Positions 1-8,155 of a stretch of 23,462 bases of DNA are shown here, in pieces. Under the pieces are notes generated by a model that was given only the letters and a program-made list of their open reading frames with translations, made no database searches and was not told the origin of the DNA. The number at the start of each line of letters is the position of its first letter. The stretch's first letter is position 1. Where the stretch lies: contig JBBHKE010002322.1 of NCBI GenBank assembly GCA_037447655.1, forward strand, positions 10,001 to 33,462, given 5' to 3'. The translations under genes were made by a program, and so were the position numbers. Source of the DNA: Zygnema cylindricum. Lineage: Eukaryota > Streptophyta > Zygnematophyceae > Zygnematales > Zygnemataceae.

Positions 1-40
1 TCCATGGTTGCTTTTTTTGTCCCTTTTAAAGTTAAGTTTT

Positions 41-132
41 GGTAAAACAAATATAAACAAAATTATAATATTATAATTATTATAATATTATAGTATTATA
101 TGTATATAATTTCAATTTCATACAATTTTTTT
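41..132. repeat. AT-rich low-complexity segment
   Basis: Almost pure A/T sequence made of overlapping ATTATAATATTATAA-type words, several of them self-complementary. It has no coding capacity and no other recognisable signal. Confidence 0.7.
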
Positions 133-159
133 GATTGGTTTTGGGTCGGATGTCATTCG

Positions 160-880
160 ATTGTTTCTTTATCTCTCCCTCTTCCCACATTTCTTCCTCT
201 CTCTCTCCCCTTCCCGCTTCTCCCCCCCCCCCCCCATGCCCTCTTTCCACCATAACCCTCCCAATTGACCTCCCTTATTTCCCTGTCTCTCCCCTCTCCC
301 CTCTCCCAATTCCCCTCTCCTCTCTCCCCTCTTCTCTACCTTCTCCCCTCTCCTCTCTCTCTTCTCTCCTTTGGTTCTCCTCTCGCCTCTCTACCCTCCC
401 CGCTCCCCTCCCTTCTCCTCTCTTCTCCTCTTCCCACTACTCTCTCTTCTCTCCCTCCTCTCTCCTCCCTCTCTCCTCTCTCTACTCCCTCTCTCCTCCC
501 TCTCTCCTCTCTCTACTCCCTCCCTCTCCCCTCTCTCTTCTTTCCCCTCCTCCCTCTCCCCTCTCCTCCCTCTCCCCTCTCCTCCCTCTCCTTTCTCCTC
601 CCTCCTCTCTCCTCTCTCTTTTCTCTCCGTCCTCCCTCTTCTCTCTCCTCTCTCCCCTCTCCTCCCTCTCCTCCCTCTCCCCTTCCCTCTCCCACCTCTC
701 CCCTCTCCCCCGCCTCCCCTCTCCTCCCTCTCTCCTCTCCCCCATCTCCCCTCTCCTCCCTCTCCCGTCTTCTCCCTCTCCTCTCCTCCCTCTCCTCTCC
801 CCTCCCTCTCCCCTCTCCCCCCTCCCTCTCCCCTCTCCCCTCTCCTCCCTCTCCCCTCTCCTCCCTCTGGTGCCAAGTTT
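160..880. repeat. Long homopyrimidine (C/T) tract on the + strand
   Basis: About 700 bp made almost wholly of C and T on the plus strand, with irregular CTCTCCCCTCTCCTCCC-like units and a run of C near 220-235. Open frames on both strands are long here only because C/T-only or G/A-only codons rarely form stops; their products are Ser/Leu/Pro or Glu/Arg/Gly low-complexity strings and should not be annotated as genes. Pyrimidine-rich sequence continues more weakly to about 1210. Such mirror-like tracts can form triplex DNA; that is a family property and is not shown here. Confidence 0.9.
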
Positions 881-1099
881 GTCATCCTCCTCCTTCTCCG
901 GTGCTGTCATTTCCGTGGCATCCCTCTCACTCTAAGGTTCCTCTCCCTGAGAATGGTCCCCCTACTGTCTCCCCCCTTTATTGTGCGTCTTCCACTCTTG
1001 TTAACCCTTGATCCTTCCTTTCCTATCTCTCCCTCCCTTACCTAGGTCCTAACTTCCCCTCAATCCCAAGTCCTCAAAGGATCTTGACTCTTAATAGTC

Positions 1100-1210
1100 A
1101 TTCTTTCTCTCATAACGCTCTCTCCCTTTTTTTCCCTCTCTCTTTTCTTACTGCTCTCTCCGTTCCTCCCTCTCTCCCCCCTCTCTCTCTCTCTCTTCCC
1201 CTCCCTGGCT
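1100..1210. repeat. Second pyrimidine-rich stretch
   Basis: CTCTCTCCC-rich sequence that continues the composition of the large upstream tract after about 200 bp of more mixed sequence. No gene is seen. Confidence 0.6.
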
Positions 1211-1272
1211 CCAAGATTTTGGCTCCAAGATTCTATCTTTCCAAAAAGGCCAAAAATCTTAAAAGGGGAACG

Positions 1273-1324
1273 CCCATAGGTCTAAGAAAGCTTTTTGGGC
1301 CACAAGCTTTCTTAGACCTATGGG
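1273..1324. repeat. Perfect 21-bp inverted repeat with a 10-nt loop
   Basis: The left arm (1273-1293, starting CCCATAGG and ending AAGCTT) is the exact reverse complement of the right arm (1304-1324); the 10 bases 1294-1303 form the loop. A third partial copy of the arm (CCTAAGAAAGCTT) follows at 1325-1337. No poly-T or gene end is associated with it. It could be the end of an undescribed element, a hairpin RNA, or a chance foldback product. Confidence 0.85.
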
Positions 1325-1360
1325 CCTAAGAAAGCTTCTCTTCTTTTCTTTTCTTTCATT

Positions 1361-1410
1361 AGTACTGTATGATGCATGGCTATATAGTACTATATGATGC
1401 TTGGCTATAA
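1361..1410. repeat. Tandem repeat, 25 bp x 2
   Basis: Two adjacent 25 bp units (1361-1385 and 1386-1410), both starting AGTACT and containing TATGATGC.TGGCTATA, differ at a few positions. A third partial start (AGTA) follows. Confidence 0.75.
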
Positions 1411-3032
1411 AGTAACCCTAATATTTTATCCTAGGATATATTCCCTCTAGTAGAGACATCCCTATATAACAGCTTGTCGGAGGAGGCAACCTCAAATAAA
1501 GACGTTGTAAAGACACATTGTTAGAGGCAAAAGATCGTGTTCCCACCTCCATAAGTGGAAGGGTGAGTCCATGGTTCATGCCCAAGGCTCCTAATGGAGT
1601 CATAGGAGGACCTCTCTCAATTGCGTAAGAGGTGGGAGGGGGGCGATTGGAGGGAATGGTGACACGTATGACTCCCAAATCCCTGATTGGCGCCCAAGAG
1701 GAGCTTGATTCCCTTTATCGAGCCTCGTCATTGCTCCTCCATCCTTGTAATTTGAAGTGTAATTCGAATCCTGCAAAAGAAAGAAGTATATGTATATAAG
1801 GGAGATATATATGTATATCTATTCTCCACTATTCTGGAGATATCACCAATTCCACTAAACGCAAATTGGAGAATCATGTTGACCTTTTTGAAAGTAACTG
1901 AAATAAAATGGGTGATCCGCTGCCTAAGGTTTATACTTCCCTATGTGTCCTATAGAGTTAGAGATCTAACCACTTCCCAACAAGCGATTATCGGTCTAAT
2001 CCTCAGATCCAATGACTCTTGTCACCTAAGAGGCTCCATTCCAATAATCTCCATTAGTGTAACCTCAGATATCCCTCTACTTTTTCGTAGCTTTTTGTAA
2101 CCTACCCTATAAAAGGGGTAGCCTCTATGGAGAGCGGCATCGCTTAGTCAGAGGCAACCATTCAACGACCACTCTCCTTACGCTGATTAGAGGGTGTTTT
2201 CCTCTCGGGAGGTTTACTCCACATTAGAGGACTCCTCGAATGTAGCCATTCGTCAAAAGCTCTTTCTTTCGAACTCTTTAGACGGTTTCGACAAAGATGT
2301 AAGAAATCTTCAAAGTTTTGTCCACGGAACCTAAGAGTCGTACTCCCGTCGGTAAACTTTGGAATCCAATATCAAATGGAAATACTCGACAATACATGCC
2401 AACACTACATTACCATCGCATCCATGTCGCAATCACCAAGGCATAGCTTAAAGAATACAAAAGTACGAGGCGTGGATTTCATTGCCTAGTTAATGGCAAT
2501 AGAACTTTTGTGCAAACCAATCTCTAAGTAGGGATGTCCAAAACCTCTCTCATGTGACCACTCTTACGTCGATCAATCCCTATCTACATCCTAGGATTGC
2601 CAAACACGTGTGAACCTTTGTCTCACATGCATCTAATGAGTGGCTCTTGTGAGCCTCAACACATACTATTCCGTTGTTCAGGTGACCTAAGTTAGGTGGA
2701 TTTGCCCTTGAAATTGTGACATGTCATTCGAATATGTAACCTACTCTACGTTGCCATCTGTATTACTTGTTGCCATAGTGTTTCCTTTGGAGTGACGTGT
2801 AACCTAGACATGACTGATGGGATTCGCCGATCAGGACATTCCTTAAGAGCCCCCATATATGTACAAGGAGCCTCGTCCTTGCGAAGGTCATGAATATGGT
2901 CCATTTTCCCTATCTGCGCGTGTCTACTGTTTGTATGAGGAAGCATTTGGTAACCTATCTCCAATGTGTACATCGCTCCTGCCGTGTAATTCAAAGAATT
3001 CAAAGACCGATGGGAGGTTTTCTACTCTGAGG
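1411..3032. other. Gene-free stretch, no recognisable coding sequence
   Basis: Mixed-composition sequence with only short frames on either strand (longest about 86-103 codons), none resembling a known family. A TATA-like box at 2107-2114 (see its entry) is the only regulatory-looking site. I looked for LTR ends, PBS and terminal inverted repeats and found nothing convincing. Confidence 0.5.
2101..2125 (+). promoter_or_regulatory. Possible TATA box
   Basis: CTATAAAAGGGG is flanked by short inverted arms CTACCC and GGGGTAG. The shape fits a core promoter, for example of an old LTR, but no downstream gene was identified, so the call rests on the motif alone. Confidence 0.25.
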
Positions 3033-3125
3033 CCTTCCGAAAAATGGTTCTTTAAGGTTGTTTTCAAGTCTTGGTGAGACCTTCGGAAAAATGGTTCTTT
3101 AACGTTGTTTTCAAGTCTTGGTGAC
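3033..3125. repeat. Tandem repeat, 47 bp x 2
   Basis: Unit one (3033-3079) and unit two (3080-3125) both contain GAAAAATGGTTCTTTAA followed by GTTGTTTTCAAGTCTTGG, with about two substitutions between them. It lies in sequence without genes. Confidence 0.85.
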
Positions 3126-3818
3126 TGTCTGAAATGCCCATAGGCTTTTGTGCTACCCTCAAGGTGCTTTTGAGCCTCATCACACTTTGATGCCCGCCTA
3201 TCCCAATATTGAATGTTACGACTTGAGTGCCTCAATATTTCCCTTGCCGCTTATCATGGTTTTATGACCCGCAAGAGGTTCAATGCCCTATCACATGTGG
3301 ACAATGTTTTTTTCGGGTCATGGTCTTGGGGAGATCGTCCATCTCTATCGTCGGATAGGAATCCACGTTGAATTCCACAATGCCCTTCGTATGTTTCTAC
3401 ATCCTACAATCGCTGGTTCTCGTTTGTCATGAAATCGACAACAACATTTTCAACACCTCGAGGATTCCTTCATAGTTGTCAAAATCCCTGATGTGCATTT
3501 GTCCCGCTCGATCTTTCCATGAACGTAAAGTCGAACTTGGTCATACAATGACCATCGCCTCCGTACCATTTACCACTTCGCTTTATTCCTCTAGTATATT
3601 CTATTCTTTCCACTCAAGGTCGTCCATTGATCCGGCGTCCCCTTACAATCTCGAATTCATCTTTCCAGATATCGTCATAACTTCTCAATTTTTTTCACCT
3701 CAAGTATACGGACCCGACCCATGTTGATCCTCCTTTCTTTCGTTGTCCCCTTTCGATCCTTACTAACCCTTTTCTGTCCGATACATCCAATTTCTTCCTT
3801 TTTTGGGTATTTAGGTAT
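3126..3818. other. Gene-free stretch
   Basis: No frame resembling a protein family, no repeat of note and no RNA gene. A TTTAGGTATTTGGGCTTGACA segment near its right end superficially recalls an LTR terminus (TGTCAAGCCC on the minus strand), but no partner end was found. Confidence 0.4.
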
Positions 3819-4080
3819 TTGGGCTTGACACCTCCCTTCTCATCTCCCTCTTTCTTCCTCTTCGTCTACAAACTTCCTCTCACATTACTTCCTCTCGCAT
3901 TTCCCGTTACTTATTTTTCCTTTCACTCTCCCTCTTGCCCTCCTCTCTCTATTCCCTCCCTCCCCTCTTTATGTTTTCTTTCCCTTAGTTTGCAAACTTC
4001 ATTTATTTTGTTTATGCCCTCTCCCTCTCTCTTTTTTCCTTTCCATCTCCCTCTCTTTCTCCTCTCCCTACCAGCATCTC
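3819..4080. repeat. Pyrimidine-rich low-complexity block
   Basis: CCCTCTCTTCC-type sequence similar in composition to the 160-880 tract but more interrupted. The open frames within it are compositional artefacts. Confidence 0.65.
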
Positions 4081-4477
4081 ATGAATCCCACTACCGCCAC
4101 AAAAACTGGTAGGACACAAATATAAAGAGAAAACATAAAAAGGAGGTGGGAAGAAGCAACATCCACCAGAACGGAAAAAAAACGTGGTATAAAAGCAGGT
4201 GAAGGTCATGTTGTACCAAAAAAGAGCATGACTAGTTGTAATTTATACATCTTTATTTCAGTAAATAGGGGTAAAATAACTTAGAATATTTTCTAAGTAG
4301 TCTACTGTAATACTTACCCTAATTAGCGTTACAGTAGCAAAAAGTACAGTATAGTGTATTGTACTTTTGCAAATACACGTGTCGGCAAAAAAACGTATGC
4401 AGGTTTTTTTGGAGTGGCGCCAACAGTCAGCCATACGTGTCACGCAATTGACGATTCGATTCACAAGATCGGACGAA

Positions 4478-4560
4478 CGGGATTTGAACCGGGTATTCCG
4501 GAAATATATGGTACAGTTCGACGGTACCATCGTCGATTGAATCTGTTCCAACGGACGCGA
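4478..4560 (-). other. tRNA T-arm-like segment (antisense) in dispersed repeat A
   Basis: On the minus strand 4480-4490 reads GGTTCAAATCC, nearly the canonical RNA polymerase III B box, in a small stem (CCCGGTTCAAATCCCG-like with one base missing). A convincing A box and a cloverleaf are missing, so this is a tRNA-like relic and not a tRNA gene. The matching site in copy B (about 19911-19925) has lost the motif. Confidence 0.35.
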
Positions 4561-4698
4561 TTCACTTGGGATCACAAGCGTGATTCACGAGGGACCCCAA
4601 GCGTGATTCGCGTGGGACCACAAGTGACGAAGCACTCAGGTGCTTCTTACTACACGACCATATTCGGCTGGACTTTAGCGATTACCGCTGACTAAGCA

Positions 4699-4742
4699 TT
4701 TGGAACGTTTTGTGTACAGTTAGAACGTTTTGTGTACGGTTC
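4699..4742. repeat. 20-bp tandem repeat x 2
   Basis: Two successive units of GAACGTTTTGTGTAC(A/G)GTT. The same pair is present at about 20111-20151 in the second copy of the dispersed repeat, so the duplication predates the spread of the repeat. Confidence 0.8.
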
Positions 4743-4759
4743 AATATCTTTAAATATCT

Positions 4760-6243
4760 GAATAACATTGTTTTGTAGTTCAGTGGAATAAAAAATAGTG
4801 TTGCATTAATCAGGTTTTTAAAAAGTAATAATTAGGGTTTTGAGGTACGATGACGTACAGGTAGGATGCTTTGTCGTTAGTCAGGATAATAACCGTAGTA
4901 ACGATTACCCAAATTAGTGTAGATCAATTGATACACACTGTGAGTATATAACTTAGGACTTAGCCAATTTTGTAGCATCCAGTTTTGGGAATATGATTTT
5001 ATAAAAAGGCAGTTTTTGGGAAACTTCCATACATCATATCTTATGGTTTACTGAGTTTTTTGGGCTGCAATTTCGGGAATTGTCACTATACTGTATTGTG
5101 TATCACTGTGGCAAATTTTAGGCATATTGGCCTACTGAGTCATATTTTGTGTCAGATCAAAGTTGACTGTTGAGTAGGTACTTTGCTAGTTTCTGCTGTT
5201 TTCATGTCTACTTCCACTACTACTGTTGGTCCTCCTCCTGCAACGGTGGTTGTAGAACAACAAGTACTCGTGTGTATATTACAAGATGCGGAAACCTTAA
5301 ATTGAAATCCCCTAAGACATCATGATCACGAACAAAAGCAAATCCTCACATCTTAACGAAAGTGCAATTAAAACAATGATCGAAGGTCACTTGAGAAAGC
5401 AATGCCAAGGGCTACAAAATGGCAACAACTCTTTCAATGGCGGTCCTAAACACCCATGATGTTTTAACATGAAGAGTTGTGTTTGCGAAATTTGGGTGGA
5501 GGAGGCAAGAGAGAGAAGGGGTACACATTTTCCCCAACTTGGTCACCCAATCAAAAGGATGCATCTGGAAATCTACGTTAAAGCAAAAACGTGTGTAATG
5601 GAGAGAGAAAAAAATGATAATTACAAACAAATGTCGTCGGACACGTATCAAATAAAATTCTTTTAGGAAATCCCCATTGCTGAAAAAAATACGCTACATT
5701 TATATGCGAACCAAGCACTTTCGAAGCGCGGTGCGGAAAGGGGCTTTCGACCCGAGGCAATTTTAGTGTGACGTACATCACTCGTCAATATATGAAAGTC
5801 AAAGCTCGTAGCACACAAGCCAGTTTTTCGAACACGCCTAAAGGAGAGCACCGCAAGCAACACCTATTTTGTTGTCCACTGCTAGCATTGTATACAAACA
5901 CAAGAATACGAAATAGCAACCAAAAACTAAATCAAAAAGTTTACATTAAACTGTGAGTCACGTTGTGCCCAATTTCGAACCTCGGATGTTAGGGTCATTC
6001 TTGCAAATTGCAAACAAAAAGTTTATCCAAAAGTACATCATGTATTGTTGTTAGTGCTAATGTTTTTTTTACCTCTTAAAAAATATTTTATCAAGACACA
6101 CGTATCTAATTTTCGATTGGAAGATGCCATTAAAAGGTGATACCTTCCACTTTCGTTTGCAACCATCAGATTAACAGCCCGATAAGTGTGCACGTAAGAA
6201 AAAATGGTTTAAGTGCCTAAAAAACACAAAACTAGCAGCCATA
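4760..6243. other. Gene-free AT-rich flank of the retrotransposon
   Basis: I see no protein family in any frame. A 33-codon frame begins with ATG at 5205 (MSTSTTTVGPPP) but ends at 5306 and has no recognisable continuation. On the minus strand around 5965-5980 a GAGGTTCGAAATTGGG segment resembles a tRNA T-arm, without the rest of a tRNA. Confidence 0.4.
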
Positions 6244-6248
6244 CATGG
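6244..6248. repeat. Target site duplication, left copy (CATGG)
   Basis: The five bases before the 5' LTR are CATGG, identical to the five after the 3' LTR (12458-12462). A 5 bp duplication is the usual product of Ty1/copia integrase and fixes the element's boundaries. Confidence 0.93.
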
Positions 6249-6399
6249 TGTTGAAAAAAGGTAATTAATAGTTCACTTCCCTATTTTACTTTTGCTTTAA
6301 AGAAAGAGAGTGAGGATCAATTGCGCGCCATGGCTGCCGCAATATTTAGAAAGTGGCAGTTTTTGAAGTAAAGGGTATTTTGCTAAAATGATGCCTAAG

Positions 6400-6461
6400 T
6401 CTAGATTTAAACGTGCGACCTCCAGATTCTCTATAGACTAACACCTTAACCATTAAAGCAT
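6400..6461 (-). other. Antisense tRNA-like segment in U3 of the 5' LTR
   Basis: Read on the minus strand, this and the matching 3' LTR segment (11720-11781) resemble a class II (Ser/Leu) tRNA: an AATGGTTAAGGC-like D-arm/A box, a middle stem-like part, and a GTAGGTTCAAA T-arm word best preserved in the 3' LTR. No complete cloverleaf can be drawn. The same position of the diverged solo LTR also has a tRNA-like stretch (15105-15175). It is probably a captured tRNA or SINE fragment that is an old component of this LTR lineage. Confidence 0.4.
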
Positions 6462-6750
6462 TACGAAACGATATACGTGACGGGTTTCATAAATACATAA
6501 ACATTAACGCAACAGCTAATTAATAGCAGACTAACCAAAAGGAGTAATTCATACATGTACGCGAATCTGAACCGTGTAAAATATGTTTTGATCGGACGGC
6601 CGGCATTATAGCCGCCACGCAAAGTGAGCTTTTGGCGGCATACGGAGATATCGTCACGCGGTGCCACATGGCGCCACATTATTTGATACCGGAGAAGATG
6701 AGAGGAGGAACCATGGCTTCCGATTTGACAGGTGTCACCTTGTAGACCTT

Positions 6751-6810
6751 GTCGTACAATGGTCGTACAATAAGTACATCGTCCATTGTACCTTCTTGTA
6801 CTATATAGTG
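6751..6810 (+). promoter_or_regulatory. LTR core promoter: GTAC cluster plus TATA box
   Basis: Five GTAC words at 6754, 6765, 6774, 6788 and 6798 lie within 48 bp, two of them inside a direct repeat of GTCGTACAAT. They abut a TATATA box at 6802-6807. The region is conserved in the 3' LTR (12071-12130). Transcription would be expected to start some 25-30 bp downstream, near 6830. GTAC is the known core bound by SBP/SPL-domain plant transcription factors; control by them is an inference. Confidence 0.6.
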
Positions 6811-6884
6811 TTCCTATTGGACTAGGGTTTAGTAGTAGGTAGTCGTGAGTAGGCAGACCAAGACTTAGTAAAATTTAGGTACCT

Positions 6885-6992
6885 CTCTCTCTAAGAGAGC
6901 TTGTAACTATAAAGGTCATCTTTGACCAGCCATAACTTACTGCTCAGGTGAGCAAATTCAGTGATTCTTTTTGCGTTTGACTCAAGGGAGTC
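6885..6992 (+). promoter_or_regulatory. Series of four short hairpins in the LTR leader
   Basis: Four stems follow one another: CTCTCT/AGAGAG (6885-6899), GGTCA/TGACC (6914-6927), GCTCA/TGAGC (6942-6953) and GACTC/GAGTC (6979-6992). All four recur in the same order and spacing in the diverged solo LTR (15688-15794), while the sequence between is only partly conserved. They would lie in the 5' leader of the genomic RNA. A role in packaging, reverse transcription or translation is inference. Confidence 0.55.
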
Positions 6993-7117
6993 TTGTCCTT
7001 ACAGGGGTGAGAGTGGTCAGAATATTTGTGTGCCTGGGCGGCGCTTATTCAGCGGGAAAGTAGAAGGGGCAAATATTATCCTAAAGGCTTTACATAGGCT
7101 GCTCATTCTGTGGGTCA

Positions 7118-8155
7118 ATGGAGAACACAGAATTTCAGGTTATGGGCCCACCCTCTAGGGTGCCTATATTTGATGGATCAGACTTTTTTTATTGGGAAAT
7201 GATGATGGAGGGAGAACTATTTGAGAAGCATCTATGGGGCATAGTGTCTGGACAAATTCGATGCCCACCTCTTCCTAGGTTTGGAGGGACACGTTTTTCT
7301 GGCACCTCCGCCTCTACAGTTGGTAGAACTGCTGCCACCATCACCGAGGATGAAGAGGAGGAAGGAGAGGAGATTGTCATGGAAGGAGAAAAGGAAGGAG
7401 TTGCAACTCAAGTGACACCATTGCCGAAGGCGATACCGGCAATAGTACCACCAAAAACGGCGACAAGGGTTCAGACCAAAAGATCAGAGTATGAAAAGTA
7501 GAACTACAAAGACAAGGTTGATAAGCTCTTAATTCTTAAAAGTGTAGCAAAGGGCATTGCCATTCCCCTTATGCATGTCAAATCTTCATCTCAGATTTGG
7601 ATATTACTAGTTAACAAATATAAGAGTGGATCATTGCAGCAACAACAGTTGGCCGAAAATAAGATTGCAGCTTATACTTATAAAAGAGGAAGTATGAATA
7701 ATTATTGCAATGATTTAGGAGCATTATTTGGAGGGTTAGAGAGTGCAGGTAACTCATGGTCCGAGAGACAAAGAGTGAACACATTAATGATGAAACTACC
7801 TGAAGATTATAAGAATATCATTAACCGATTCCAAGACATAGGAGATAGCAATTGGAATTGGGATGACACAGTGGGAATGATTTTAGTGAAAGAAAGCACC
7901 ATAGAGCTTAGGAGAGGGAGTCCAAGTGTTCAAGCATTGTCTGCAGGAGCTGATTGGCGGAAACGTGATGAGGAGAGAGGGAAAGATCCCTATCGAAACT
8001 TTGGTGGAAGAGGACAAGGAGGTGGTTGATTTGATAGACAGGGGAGAGGAACTTCTCGAGGAGGATTATGTCACTTCTGCTAAAAACCGGGACACTATAT
8101 GGCAGATTGTATCAAACTTGCAGATCTTCGACTGAAAGATGATCAAGGACCCTCA
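7118..8155 (+). pseudogene. gag: Copia Gag (nucleocapsid) region, broken by three stops
   Basis: Gag forms the virus-like particle and binds element RNA. The start chosen is ATG 7118, inside the 5' LTR, because it is the first ATG after the predicted RNA start and the frame reads through LTR end and PBS into a typical copia N terminus (VPIFDG..FFYWEMMME). A second in-frame ATG at 7142 lies in the PBS and has a better context (G at -3 and +4). The rest resembles the UBN2 gag domain, then a Gly/Arg-rich stretch and a CX2CX4HX4C zinc knuckle at 8069-8110. Breaks in this frame are TAG at 7499 (the position usually holds Trp), TGA at 8027, and TAA at 8081 inside the zinc knuckle. The frame continues directly into protease, so gag and protease were once one unit. 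Confidence 0.88.
7138..7152 (+). other. Primer binding site for the anticodon region of initiator tRNA-Met
   Basis: Immediately after the LTR end (AATTTCA) comes GGTTATGGGCCCACC. As I remember plant initiator tRNA-Met, its anticodon arm contains GGUGGGCCCAUAACC, which is fully complementary over these 15 bases. Most plant copia elements instead pair with the tRNA 3' end (TGGTATCAGAGC). Drosophila copia uses the anticodon-region site GGTTATGGGCCCAG and a cleaved half tRNA as primer, so the same mechanism is inferred here. The site's ATG (7142-7144) complements the CAU anticodon and is in frame with gag. Confidence 0.85.

Larger units (their letters stand above)
4205..4759 (+). repeat. Dispersed repeat, copy A (second copy at 19648-20169)
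   Basis: From TTGTAATTTATA (4236), and probably from about 4205, the sequence aligns end to end with 19648-20169 in the same orientation, ending at the TAAATAT words at 4751 and 20161. Shared landmarks in order are a GTATTGTACTTTTGCA block, the palindromic GACGGTACCATCGTC, a short tandem array of GTGATTC..GTGGGACCACAAG units, CGGCTGGACTTTAGCG, and two tandem GAACGTTTTGTGTAC units. This copy has three GTGATTC units where the other has two. No terminal inverted repeat, target duplication or coding frame was found. It could be a solo LTR, part of a larger element, or a SINE-like repeat. Confidence 0.8.
6249..7137 (+). repeat. 5' LTR of the copia element (889 bp)
   Basis: Starts TGTTGAAA and ends AATTTCA, and aligns without gaps to 11569-12457. 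U3 holds an antisense tRNA-like segment (6400-6461), an ATCGGACGGCCGG word, a GTAC cluster and a TATA box at 6802-6807. R/U5 contains four short hairpins (6885-6992). The first ATG after the predicted RNA start is at 7118, inside the LTR, and opens the gag frame. Confidence 0.96.

Noticed and set aside
135-1045. Several overlapping long frames on both strands
   Set aside because: Products of the C/T-only composition (Ser/Leu/Pro or Glu/Arg/Gly strings); no domain, and all frames on a strand are open at once.
1273-1340. Helitron 3' end (hairpin followed by CTAA)
   Set aside because: The hairpin is far longer than a Helitron terminus, spacing to CTRR is wrong, and no TC-starting 5' end was found.
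1685-1700. PBS-like TGGCGCCCAA (lysine tRNA type)
   Set aside because: No LTR ending in CA precedes it, and no gag/pol or second LTR is present.
4478-4560. Functional tRNA gene on the minus strand
   Set aside because: Only the T-arm/B-box word is convincing; acceptor, D-arm and anticodon arm do not fold.
6461-6679. Minus-strand 72-codon frame present in both LTRs
   Set aside because: It is duplicated simply because the LTR is; no motif, and it overlaps U3.
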